From Oscillospiraceae bacterium (GTDB lineage Bacteria; Bacillota_A; Clostridia; Oscillospirales; Oscillospiraceae): a stretch of 8,902 bases of DNA. Each line of letters starts with the position of its first letter. The first letter of the stretch is position 1. Under the pieces are notes generated by a model, which did not search any database, was not told the origin of the DNA, and saw only the letters and a program-made list of their open reading frames with translations. Location: assembly GCA_016302015.1 (NCBI GenBank), contig JAEDOJ010000046.1, forward strand, positions 1-8,902, written 5' to 3'. Shown piece after piece: positions 1 through 6,838 of the stretch. A program made the position numbers and the translations under genes.

Positions 1-1321
1 GGGTGGTTTCTCCGTCAAAAACGCAGGCAGAGGCCTCCACCCCGTGGGCGGCGTTGGCGCAAAGCTCAATTTCCGACAGTTCGATGCGGTGACCCATATA
101 CTTGATTTGGGTGTCCTTTCTGCCGGCAAAGAGCAGAAGCCCGTCCTTCCACAGACCCAGATCGCCGGTGCGGTACATAAACTCCCGGTAGCTGGGGTTC
201 AGGGGATTTTGGGTAAAGGCCGCGGCGGAAAGGGCCGGACGGTTGTAATACCCCCGGGCGAGGCAGGTTCCGGTGACGCAGATTTCTCCGATTTTTCCGT
301 CCTCCGTGACGGGAGCGTCCCCGTCCAGCAGGAAGACGTCGCAGTTGGCGAAGGGCTTCCCGATGGGAACCTCCTCCAGAACCTCGTCGGCGCTTTGGAT
401 GATGTGATAGGTGCAGTTGCAGGTGATCTCCGTGGGGCCGTAGAGGTTGACGAACCGGGCCTCCGGGAGGGTCTGCATCCAGTATTGCAGGGTTTTGGGG
501 GGCATGACCTCCCCGGAGAACATGACGTTTTTCAGATACAGGGGACGGATGGCTTTGAAGGCGTTGAGCCTTGCCATGATCTTCAGGGCGGGAACCGCCC
601 AGATGATCGTATCCACAGACCGCTCATTCAGGCGGTCAATGAGGAGCTTGGGGAAGGAAAACAGCTTTTTTTCCAGAATCTGGAGGGTGCCGCCGGTTTT
701 CAGGGAGAGGAAAATATCCTTGACGGACACGTCAAAATCAAAGGGCGCCTGATTTCCCCAGACGGAGCCGTCCTGGAAGTCGAAGGCGAGACAGAACTGC
801 TCCGCCATATCGATCACGGAGCGGTGACAGACGGAAACGCCCTTTGGCTCGCCGGTGGAGCCGGAGGTGAAGATGACGTAGAGAAGATCCGTGTCCTTCC
901 GCTGTTTCCACCGGGGGGCAGGCTGGGCGGCTTGGGAGAGAAGCTCCTCCCGGACAAAGATCGGAAGCTCCGGGAAAAGCGCCGGATCAACGGCGTCCCG
1001 GGAGGCGATGACCGCCGCGGGCTTCAGGGTGTCCACCATGCTCCGGATTCGGAGGGCAGGAAGGGCGGGGTCTATGGGCACATAGAAATTGCCGCTGTAA
1101 AGGATGGCGAAAAAGGCCAGCAGATCGGAGACATCGTGGCGGAGCAGAACGCAGACCGGCCGGTTTTCCGCCGGAAGGCGGGAGGACAGCGCCGACCCCA
1201 TCCCGCAGACCTGCGACCAGACCTGCCCGTAGGTCAGGCTCGTGTTGGCGTCGGCCCAGCAGACCCGCTCCGGCACCCGGCTTGCGGAGGCCTCCAGATA
1301 GGAAAGAACATTGAGTATCAT
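1..1321 (-). CDS. Amino acid adenylation enzyme (DltA / NRPS A-domain-like), 3' end missing
   Basis: This is the N-terminal 440 residues of an ANL-superfamily adenylating enzyme; the gene runs off the left edge. Such enzymes use ATP to make an aminoacyl-AMP in the cytoplasm and usually load it on a carrier-protein phosphopantetheine thiol. Core motifs are in order: A3 loop YVIFTSGSTGEPKG (residues 148-161), A4 FDFDVSVKDIF with Asp197 at the position that binds the substrate alpha-amino group, A5 NLYGPTE (292-298), A7 YRTGDLG (383-389) and A8 GRKDTQIKYMGHRIEL (400-415). Asp197 and the general layout (about 500 residues expected) resemble D-alanine ligase DltA or a stand-alone NRPS A domain rather than an acyl-CoA synthetase. 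The C-terminal catalytic Lys (A10) lies outside the window. The ATG at 1321-1319 is chosen because AGGTGG (complement of 1327-1332) sits 5 nt upstream and a good promoter lies beyond it. It is transcribed away from the glycan operon. The substrate amino acid is not determined. Confidence 0.93.
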   Translation of the reverse strand, partial: MILNVLSYLEASASRVPERVCWADANTSLTYGQVWSQVCGMGSALSSRLPAENRPVCVLLRHDVSDLLAFFAILYSGNFYVPIDPALPALRIRSMVDTLKPAAVIASRDAVDPALFPELPIFVREELLSQAAQPAPRWKQRKDTDLLYVIFTSGSTGEPKGVSVCHRSVIDMAEQFCLAFDFQDGSVWGNQAPFDFDVSVKDIFLSLKTGGTLQILEKKLFSFPKLLIDRLNERSVDTIIWAVPALKIMARLNAFKAIRPLYLKNVMFSGEVMPPKTLQYWMQTLPEARFVNLYGPTEITCNCTYHIIQSADEVLEEVPIGKPFANCDVFLLDGDAPVTEDGKIGEICVTGTCLARGYYNRPALSAAAFTQNPLNPSYREFMYRTGDLGLWKDGLLLFAGRKDTQIKYMGHRIELSEIELCANAAHGVEASACVFDGETT

Positions 1322-1361
1322 AAAAACCACCTGATATGATGAAAGAACCAAATTCGTAAAA

Positions 1362-1390
1362 AGCATAGCATATTTCGCCTGTTTTTTCAA
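1362..1390 (-). promoter_or_regulatory. SigA-type promoter of the adenylation gene
   Basis: Read on the minus strand: -35 TTGAAA (complement of 1385-1390), a 17 bp spacer, and -10 TATGCT (complement of 1362-1367). Four to five of six bases match consensus in each box and the spacing is optimal. The start of transcription would fall near 1355, leaving a leader of about 35 nt that includes the AGGTGG ribosome binding site. Confidence 0.7.
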
Positions 1391-1403
1391 CCTGTAATAG
1401 GTT
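1389..1403. repeat. Small inverted repeat AACCT-N5-AGGTT, possible operator
   Basis: Perfect 5 bp arms (AACCT and AGGTT) flank the 5 bp centre GTAAT. The palindrome touches the -35 box of the minus-strand promoter and lies about 30 bp upstream of the -35 box of the plus-strand promoter, a place where a regulator could act on one or both. A 5+5 bp palindrome arises easily by chance, so the operator role is only a suggestion. Confidence 0.2.
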
Positions 1404-1433
1404 TGGGACGGGAGTTATTTTTTGGCCGTGATG

Positions 1434-1462
1434 TTGAAAAACTGTGAATTTTACGGTATAAT
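1434..1462 (+). promoter_or_regulatory. SigA-type promoter of the glycan operon
   Basis: The -35 box TTGAAA (1434-1439) and a perfect consensus -10 box TATAAT (1457-1462) are separated by exactly 17 bp. Transcription should start near 1469, giving a leader of about 40 nt before the first ATG at 1508, too short for a riboswitch. No other comparable promoter was seen within the operon, so this probably drives all of 1508-7419 and possibly the repeat protein after it. Confidence 0.85.
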
Positions 1463-1497
1463 ACAGACAATTCTGAAATTTTGCGGGGTTCCCCCTC

Positions 1498-1503
1498 AGG
1501 AGG
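1498..1503 (+). promoter_or_regulatory. Ribosome binding site fixing the start at 1508
   Basis: AGGAGG (followed by another G) lies 4 nt before ATG 1508. An in-frame TTG at 1481 would extend the protein by nine residues (RGSPSGGH-like) but would place this Shine-Dalgarno sequence inside the coding region and has none of its own, so ATG 1508 is preferred. Confidence 0.8.
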
Positions 1504-1507
1504 GCAT

Positions 1508-2977
1508 ATGAAAATCACATCCATTTTTCGCTCGAAGCGCTTTTCTCTGGCGGCGGGCGGACTGCAATGGCTGGCCACCTTTTTTCTGGAGCGGCGGGTT
1601 TTTGAGGTTCCGCCCACGGAGGATCTGCTGAACTATATCCCCTGTAAGCTGTTGGCGCTGTTGGCGCTGGTGGCCTTTTGGGAGCTGATCCGTCAGGCTC
1701 TGCTGTCCCCGGAGCGGCGGGAAAGCCCCCTGCGCCAGTATCTGCTCTATGCTCTGCCCTGCCTTGGGGTCACGGCGGTGTGGCTGGTGTGCAACCATCC
1801 CTTTGTCCTCACCGGCGACGAGCTGAATCTTTACCGGAGAGCCGTCCGTCTGGACAGCTTTGCCTACTGGTTTAACTACCCCTCCGGCTGGTACTGGATC
1901 ACCTCCCTGATGATTTTACCCCATCCTATGGGGCCGGTGGTGATCAAGGTCTTCCTCCAGTCCCTCACGGCGGGGTACTGCGTTGCCCGCCAGAGCCGGA
2001 TCACCGGGAAGTCCACGGGCTGGCTGATCTACCTGCTGTTCTGCATTCCCTTTGTGCTGGATCAGGGCATTTCCGCCCACCGGCTTCCCATCTACGGCCT
2101 GCTCTACCTGTTTTTTGCCGCCAAGCTCCTGTACGACCGTCTGGAACGGAAGCCTCTGACCCTGAAAACCCTGATTCTGCTCAGCGCGGTTGCGGGTCTG
2201 CTGGCAATCTGGCGGTCTGAGGGAATTTATATGCTTCCGCTGGGCGGCATCCTCCTGTTCACCGCCTACCGGCTGAAGTGGGGGAAACCCCTTCTGAAGC
2301 CCGCTTTGATCTACCTGCTGATTCTGGCGCTGATCGCCCTGCCCCAGCTTCGGGAGTATCAGAATTCTCAGGCGGGGGTCTCCCTGCGGACGGAGCCGCT
2401 GTGCGGTTATGCGCTGTGCAATATGTTCCGCAACGGTCTGACGGAGGACATGGTTTCCGAGGAGCGGGAGGACATCGAGGGCTACCTGAAGCTGTCCACC
2501 GTGGCAGAGTATAACGAGACCTACGGCGACCTGAACTACAAAAGCGCTCTCATCATGGAGGGCACGGAGGAGGCGGACTATGCGGCCCGGGCTGCCTTCT
2601 GCAGCGCCGTCAAGGGCGTGGCCCTTCGCCATCCGCTGATCTATCTTCGCTCCCAGTGGAACGCCTGGCGGTACGTCTCCTCCCAGTATCCCCTGGACTT
2701 CTCTCAGGGCTTCTTCCAGTCCCTCCGGCTGATGACCTATCGGGTCTGGCTGCCCTGCGCGCTGGTGCTTCTGACCTGTGTGCTGGCTCTGCTCCGGAGG
2801 AAATGGCTGGTGTTCTGGCTGTCCGGCGGCGCCCTTGCCAACTGGGTGATTGTCTTTTTGCTGATGCCCGCGGCCTACCCCAAATATTTCTATGTGGACT
2901 ATCTGCTGGGATACTTCTTTGCCCTTGCGGGTCTGTGCTTCCTTGTGAGGAGAGGACGACATGAGAAGGCTGCTTAA
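1508..2977 (+). CDS. Polytopic membrane protein, candidate GT-C type glycosyltransferase
   Basis: A 489-residue integral membrane protein with roughly ten hydrophobic segments and short positively charged loops. I do not recognise a named family with certainty. After the second or third hydrophobic segment comes CNHPFVLTGDELNLYRR (residues 95-111), placing the acidic pair Asp104-Glu105 in what should be the first extracytoplasmic loop; an acidic motif there is the hallmark of GT-C enzymes that use lipid-phosphate-linked sugars. A hydrophilic domain rich in charged and aromatic residues lies about 290-395, followed by three hydrophobic segments and a PKYFYVDYLLGYF stretch near the C-terminus. 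It is the first gene behind the operon promoter, with AGGAGG 4 nt upstream of its ATG, and overlaps gtrA-like 2961 by 17 bp. Next to GtrA and a GT2 enzyme it fits the role of the transferase working on the outer face of the membrane. An alternative is a polymerase- or ligase-like envelope protein. Confidence 0.9.
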   Translation: MKITSIFRSKRFSLAAGGLQWLATFFLERRVFEVPPTEDLLNYIPCKLLALLALVAFWELIRQALLSPERRESPLRQYLLYALPCLGVTAVWLVCNHPFVLTGDELNLYRRAVRLDSFAYWFNYPSGWYWITSLMILPHPMGPVVIKVFLQSLTAGYCVARQSRITGKSTGWLIYLLFCIPFVLDQGISAHRLPIYGLLYLFFAAKLLYDRLERKPLTLKTLILLSAVAGLLAIWRSEGIYMLPLGGILLFTAYRLKWGKPLLKPALIYLLILALIALPQLREYQNSQAGVSLRTEPLCGYALCNMFRNGLTEDMVSEEREDIEGYLKLSTVAEYNETYGDLNYKSALIMEGTEEADYAARAAFCSAVKGVALRHPLIYLRSQWNAWRYVSSQYPLDFSQGFFQSLRLMTYRVWLPCALVLLTCVLALLRRKWLVFWLSGGALANWVIVFLLMPAAYPKYFYVDYLLGYFFALAGLCFLVRRGRHEKAA

Positions 2978-3383
2978 AAAATTTCTGCAATTTATGCTGG
3001 TCTCCGGGGTGGGCTGGGTGCTGGACTTTGGGATTTTTACCCTCCTGACCACCACGCTGCCCATCGTAATTTCCAACTATATCAGCTCTCTGGCGGCGGT
3101 GACCTTTGTGTTCTTCGTTTCCACATGGAAAATTCTGGGAAATAAGACGGACGGACACAGCCGGCAGGTGAAATATCTGGTCTATGTGGTCTATCAGCTT
3201 TTGCTGATCACCGGGGTGTCCTTCCTTGCCCAGTGGCTTCATGGCCTGCTGGAGGGGTGGACGGCGCTCTCCGCCCTGCCTCTGCTGGGGGAACATACCA
3301 AGCTGGTGGCAAAAATCCTGATCACGCCCCTTACAATGGTCTGTAATTTCTTTGTATTGCGGCAGATTTCCGAAAGATGGTAA
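2961..3383 (+). CDS. GtrA family membrane protein (putative lipid-linked sugar flippase)
   Basis: 140 residues with four predicted transmembrane helices at about 9-30, 34-55, 70-93 and 112-134, the standard size and topology of the GtrA family. Family-typical features are the basic N-terminus (MRRLLKKFLQF), GxGxxLDFGIF in helix 1, SNYISSLAA starting helix 2, a Trp-Lys pair after it, and the NFFVLRQ stretch near the end of helix 4. GtrA proteins are thought to help move undecaprenyl-phosphate-linked sugars across the membrane; the family also occurs with teichoic-acid and arabinogalactan glycosylation genes. Translation starts inside the previous gene with AGGAGAGG at 2948-2955, 5 nt from the ATG, which suggests coupled translation. 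The gene just downstream is a GT2 enzyme, the usual GtrA partner. Confidence 0.92.
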   Translation: MRRLLKKFLQFMLVSGVGWVLDFGIFTLLTTTLPIVISNYISSLAAVTFVFFVSTWKILGNKTDGHSRQVKYLVYVVYQLLLITGVSFLAQWLHGLLEGWTALSALPLLGEHTKLVAKILITPLTMVCNFFVLRQISERW

Positions 3384-3388
3384 GTAAA

Positions 3389-4204
3389 ATGAAAAAAATA
3401 TTGCTGTTTATTCCCATGTATCGCTGCGAAAAGCAAATTCCCCGGGTTATTGAGAAAATCCGGGGGCTGGGGGAGGATCAGAAGCTGTTTTCTCAGGTTC
3501 TGATCGTGGACAACCGCAGCCCGGACGGCAGCGTGGAGGCGGCGGCGGAGGCGATCCGCACCCTTTCCATTCCCGCCAGGGTGGTGCGGAACCGGGAGAA
3601 TTACAGTCTCGGCGGCTCCCATAAGGTTGCCTTCAACTATGCGCTGGAGGAGGGCTTTGACGCCGTGGTGGTGCTCCACGGCGACGATCAGGGGGATATT
3701 GCCGATCTGGTTCCCTACCTGAAGGACGGCTCCTGCCATGGGTATGATTCCTTCCTTGGCTCCCGGTTCTCCAAAGGCTCCCGGCTGTACCACTACGGAC
3801 GGTTCCGGATTTTCGGGAATCACGTGTTCAACGGCCTGTTTTCCCTCTTCACCGGGCGGCGGGTCAAGGATCTGGGCGCGGGACTGAACTACTACCGGAC
3901 AGACTATCTGGCCTCCCGGTTCTACCTGCCCTTCCCCAACGATCTGTCCTTTAACGTGTTTCTGCTCCTCTACGGGATTTATGCAAAATCCAACTTTGCC
4001 TTCTTCCCCCTGTCCTGGCGGGAGGAGGATCAGGTGAGCAATGCCCGGGTGTTCAAGCAGACCAAACGGATGCTGGGGCTGCTGCTGCGCTATACCTTCC
4101 GCCGCAAAACCGTATTTGCCCAAAAGGAGACCGAATTCAGCCGGATGGACTACCGGTTTGATGTGGCGGCGGAGAACAGGACGGAGATGGACTATGGAAA
4201 ATGA
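3389..4204 (+). CDS. Glycosyltransferase family 2 (DPM1/GtrB-like, no membrane anchor)
   Basis: A 271-residue GT-A fold glycosyltransferase. Visible landmarks are the first beta strand KKILLFIPMY (2-11), the nucleotide-binding VLIVDNRSPDGS (37-48), the metal-binding DXD-like HGDDQGD (97-103) and the GSRF loop (124-127), as in dolichol-/polyprenyl-phosphate sugar synthases. DPM1/GtrB-like proteins of bacteria often add two C-terminal transmembrane helices; here the C-terminus is charged and soluble, though residues about 190-210 are hydrophobic and aromatic and might contact the membrane. The likely reaction is transfer of a sugar from a nucleotide sugar to undecaprenyl phosphate on the inner face, or direct addition to a glycan. 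The start is uncertain: ATG 3377 (four residues longer, overlapping gtrA-like) and ATG 3389 both have weak Shine-Dalgarno sequences; 3389 is preferred because family members begin with MKKILLFIP-like sequence. Confidence 0.9.
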   Translation: MKKILLFIPMYRCEKQIPRVIEKIRGLGEDQKLFSQVLIVDNRSPDGSVEAAAEAIRTLSIPARVVRNRENYSLGGSHKVAFNYALEEGFDAVVVLHGDDQGDIADLVPYLKDGSCHGYDSFLGSRFSKGSRLYHYGRFRIFGNHVFNGLFSLFTGRRVKDLGAGLNYYRTDYLASRFYLPFPNDLSFNVFLLLYGIYAKSNFAFFPLSWREEDQVSNARVFKQTKRMLGLLLRYTFRRKTVFAQKETEFSRMDYRFDVAAENRTEMDYGK

Positions 4205-4940
4205 ATTACATCTGATTTTGCCCATGGCGGGGGCGGGAACCCGGTTTTTCAATCAGGGCTACGACTGTCCCAAGCCCCTGATTCCCCTGCATGGGAAGCC
4301 CTTTTTCTACTGGGCGGCCAAGAGCGTCCACGGGAAGGTGCCGCTGGCTCTTTTGCGATTTGTCGTGTTGAAGGAACACGTGGAGCGCTTCGCCATTGAC
4401 CGGGCGATCCGGGACTGCTTCCCGGAGGCGGATATTGTGGTTCTGGATCATGTCCTTCCCGGGGCGGTGCTGACCTGCATGGCGGGGGTGGAGGATTTGC
4501 CCCCGGAGGCGCCCGTCCTGTTCAACGATTGCGACCATCTGTTCCGCTGCGCCGCCCTTGCCGACCTGTGCAGCCAGCCCCGGCAGACCCGGCCGGAGGG
4601 TGTTTTGCTGACCTTCCCCTCTCAGGAGCCAAAGTTCAGCTATCTGGCTTACGACAGCGCCGGACGGGTCACCCGCACGGTGGAAAAACAGGTGATCAGC
4701 GGAGACGCCATCTGCGGCGCCTACTATTTTGACCGGGCAGACCTGTTCAAGCAGGCCGCACAGGGCTATCTGAAAAACTGTCAGTACAGCGAATTTTTCA
4801 TGAGCGGGGTCTATAACGAGCTGATCGCCCGGGGCGGAGAGGTTCGGGGTCTGGCCACCGACCTGCATATTTCCTTCGGCACCCCGGAGGAATACGCTCA
4901 GGCCCGGGAGGACGGCCGTTTTGAGGAGCTGATGGAATGA
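4194..4940 (+). CDS. Sugar-phosphate-type nucleotidyltransferase (NTP_transferase)
   Basis: 248 residues, the size of a single-domain NTP transferase such as RfbA-, HddC- or LicC-type enzymes, which join an NTP and a phosphorylated sugar or alcohol into the NDP-activated donor with release of pyrophosphate. Seen directly: the nucleotide-binding signature PMAGAGTRF (10-18), PKPLIPL with the catalytic-type Lys27, FNDCDHLF with Asp112/Asp114 as metal-binding candidates, an RTVEKQ stretch matching the usual V-E-K motif, and a terminal FGTPEEYAQA typical of these enzymes. No hexapeptide acyltransferase or trimerisation domain follows. ATG 4194 is chosen because GGAG at 4183-4186 lies 7 nt upstream; it overlaps the GT2 gene by 11 bp, and an open stretch further upstream in the same frame is only shadow of that gene. 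It shares its stop with the next start (ATGA). The substrate cannot be read from sequence; the neighbouring kinase and phosphatase probably prepare it. Confidence 0.9.
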   Translation: MENELHLILPMAGAGTRFFNQGYDCPKPLIPLHGKPFFYWAAKSVHGKVPLALLRFVVLKEHVERFAIDRAIRDCFPEADIVVLDHVLPGAVLTCMAGVEDLPPEAPVLFNDCDHLFRCAALADLCSQPRQTRPEGVLLTFPSQEPKFSYLAYDSAGRVTRTVEKQVISGDAICGAYYFDRADLFKQAAQGYLKNCQYSEFFMSGVYNELIARGGEVRGLATDLHISFGTPEEYAQAREDGRFEELME

Positions 4941-6838
4941 CCGCTGTGTATTTTCTCTGCGCCGTGGTGACGCTGACCCTCGGCCATACCTTCAAGGGTC
5001 TGCGGTGGAAGCGCTTTGTGGGCGTCTATGAAAGCACCCCTCTGCCCACCCTGCTGGGCAGCCTTGCCGCCGGATATCTGGTGAATTTTTATCTGCCTCT
5101 GCATTTAGGCGACCTTCTGCGGGTGGGGCTGTCCGGGCGGAAAATGCGTAACGGCTTCGGCTACGCCATGGCCACCATCATTGTGGATCGGTGTCTGGAT
5201 CTGGTCTGCGTGGCGATTCTGTTTCTCCTCATCGGCGGGATCACAAAATCCGCCGCCTGCCTGAGCGCCCTGGTCTTCTATGCCGTCGTGACGGCGGTGG
5301 TGCTGGGGGGGCTGGCGCTGATGGGAAGCTGCAGCGGGCTGTTTAAAAAAGCGGCGCTGTTTGTGGCGTCCCTGTTCAACGAACGGATTAAATTCCGGGT
5401 GCTGATGTTCCTCTGGTCCCTGATCGTTTCCTTCAAGGATTTGATTCGGAAAATCGACCTGAAGCGGCTGCTGCTGGATACCGCCGCCATGTGGCTGGCC
5501 TATCTGGCCTCCTATTGGTTTCTTGCCGCCATGCTGCGCCGGCAGGGCGTTGCCGTGGGCTTTCCGGATATCTTTTACATGATGTTCCACACGGGAGCGC
5601 TGCTGAAGTCCACCTTCGCCGTAACCAGCGGCACCTTCGGCCTGATCCCGGAGCTTTTCATGTGCGGGTATATTCTGATTCCTCTGCCCACGCTTCTTGG
5701 GCTTTCTCTGCTGCTTCGGAAGAAAACCGGAGGAGCGGCGCCCATGCGTCTGCTGCCCCAGCTGGAGCCTGTGGAGCAGATGCAGTTTCTCCATGCCTAT
5801 TTTGAGGGGAAAAACCGGGAGTCTCTCCAGGAATTTCTCTCCATGAATCAGGATGTGAGCATCCTCCGGGACTGCTCCGCCGGTTCCGACGCCACCACCA
5901 TGCTGTGCCTTTCCCCTCAGGGGACGGTCTACCGAAAATATGCCTTCGGCGCGGGCCCCGCCCAAAAGCTCAGCGAGCAGGTGCAGTGGCTTCAGGAGCA
6001 GAAGGAGGATCTGCCTCTGCCGGAGATCTGCCAGGTGCGGGAGGGACGGTATTCCTTCAGTTATGATATGCTCTGCCGAAGCTCGGCGGTGGGGCTGTTT
6101 GAGTACATCTACAGCAAGCCCGTGGAGCAGAGCTGGGCGCTGCTTCAATCGGTTCTGGAGCTGCTGGATACCAAGCTGTACAGCAAGGCCACCGGAGAGA
6201 TCACCCCGGAAGAAATTTCCAATTATATTTCCGAGAAGGTGACAAAAAACCTGCAATTGATCTGCGCCAACCGCCAGCTTCACAGCCTGACCCAGAAGGA
6301 GACCCTGATCATCAACGGCCTTCCCTACCGGGGACTGCCGGTGCTTCAGACCATGCTGGAGCCGGAGCATCTGCGGGGGATTTTCTCCGGGGATCGGTAT
6401 GCGGTGGTGCACGGGGATCTGACGGTGGAAAATATCGTCTGCAATCCGGCGGAGGACACCTGTTATCTCATCGATCCCAATCCCGGCAACCCGGTGAAAA
6501 CCCCGGGGATCGATTACGCAAAGCTGCTCCAGTCCCTCCATGGGGGCTATGAATTTCTGGGAATTTCCAGAGCCCCCGCCGTGGAGGAAAATGAGATTCA
6601 TTTTCTCCTGCCGGACTCGGATCGCTACCGGGAGCTGTATCACTGCTTCCACCGCTGGATGACGGAGCGGCTGTCCCCGGAGGAGGTGCGGAGCGTGTAT
6701 TATCACGAAATTGTCCATTGGCTCCGGCTGCTTCCCTATAAGCTGCGGAAAAACGAGAAAACCGCCGTCCAGTATTTTGCGGCGATGATTGCCGTGATGA
6801 ATGACATCTATGAACGCTATGAGGAGCCTGGGAAATGA
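4937..6838 (+). CDS. Fusion: YbhN/LPG-synthase-like membrane domain + APH/choline-kinase-like domain
   Basis: A 633-residue two-part protein. Residues 1 to about 260 are hydrophobic, with about seven or eight membrane segments, and match the flippase-like 'lysylphosphatidylglycerol synthase TM region' (YbhN, AglD): GLRWKRF after the first helix, LVNFYLPLHLGDLLRVG (48-64; Asn50, Pro54, Gly58, Arg62) and IIVDRCLDLV (81-90; Arg85, Asp88 of the family's ERxxD-type motif). The first helix usual in YbhN seems absent. After a basic linker (RKKTGG, 261-266) comes a soluble domain with protein-kinase-like fold marks: Arg333-Lys334 in TVYRKYAFG as candidate ATP lysine, catalytic-loop HGDLTVEN (His492, Asp494, Asn499) and LIDPNP with Asp513, the set found in aminoglycoside/choline/sugar phosphotransferases. 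The ATG overlaps the previous stop as ATGA, with GAGGAG 8 nt upstream. I infer a small-molecule kinase tethered to a membrane carrier; it could instead phosphorylate a lipid-linked substrate. No frameshift joins the halves; they are one frame. Confidence 0.93.
   Translation: MTAVYFLCAVVTLTLGHTFKGLRWKRFVGVYESTPLPTLLGSLAAGYLVNFYLPLHLGDLLRVGLSGRKMRNGFGYAMATIIVDRCLDLVCVAILFLLIGGITKSAACLSALVFYAVVTAVVLGGLALMGSCSGLFKKAALFVASLFNERIKFRVLMFLWSLIVSFKDLIRKIDLKRLLLDTAAMWLAYLASYWFLAAMLRRQGVAVGFPDIFYMMFHTGALLKSTFAVTSGTFGLIPELFMCGYILIPLPTLLGLSLLLRKKTGGAAPMRLLPQLEPVEQMQFLHAYFEGKNRESLQEFLSMNQDVSILRDCSAGSDATTMLCLSPQGTVYRKYAFGAGPAQKLSEQVQWLQEQKEDLPLPEICQVREGRYSFSYDMLCRSSAVGLFEYIYSKPVEQSWALLQSVLELLDTKLYSKATGEITPEEISNYISEKVTKNLQLICANRQLHSLTQKETLIINGLPYRGLPVLQTMLEPEHLRGIFSGDRYAVVHGDLTVENIVCNPAEDTCYLIDPNPGNPVKTPGIDYAKLLQSLHGGYEFLGISRAPAVEENEIHFLLPDSDRYRELYHCFHRWMTERLSPEEVRSVYYHEIVHWLRLLPYKLRKNEKTAVQYFAAMIAVMNDIYERYEEPGK

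Noticed and set aside
44..1339. Long open frame on the plus strand opposite the adenylation gene
   Set aside because: It is Gly/Val/Glu-rich with no recognisable motif or ribosome binding site, and lies wholly opposite a minus-strand gene with all the adenylation core motifs. High GC content produces such antisense frames.
1463..1507. Riboswitch or attenuator in the operon leader
   Set aside because: The leader from the predicted start is only about 40 nt and has no stable hairpin apart from the C-run/G-run around the ribosome binding site (CCCCCT/AGGAGGG), which are too close to form a proper stem.
1916..3076. 386-codon open frame on the minus strand opposite the membrane protein and gtrA-like genes
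   Set aside because: Gln/Gly-rich antisense shadow spanning two well-supported plus-strand genes, with no motif and no start signal.
4041..4193. Upstream extension of the nucleotidyltransferase frame
   Set aside because: The extension (Cys/Arg/Trp-rich) is the shadow of the GT2 gene in another frame; the NTP-binding strand begins right after ATG 4194, which has a proper ribosome binding site.
5105..6718. 537-codon open frame on the minus strand opposite the fusion gene
   Set aside because: Composition is His/Gln/Gly-rich as expected for the complement of a GC-rich gene; there is no domain motif, promoter or Shine-Dalgarno sequence.
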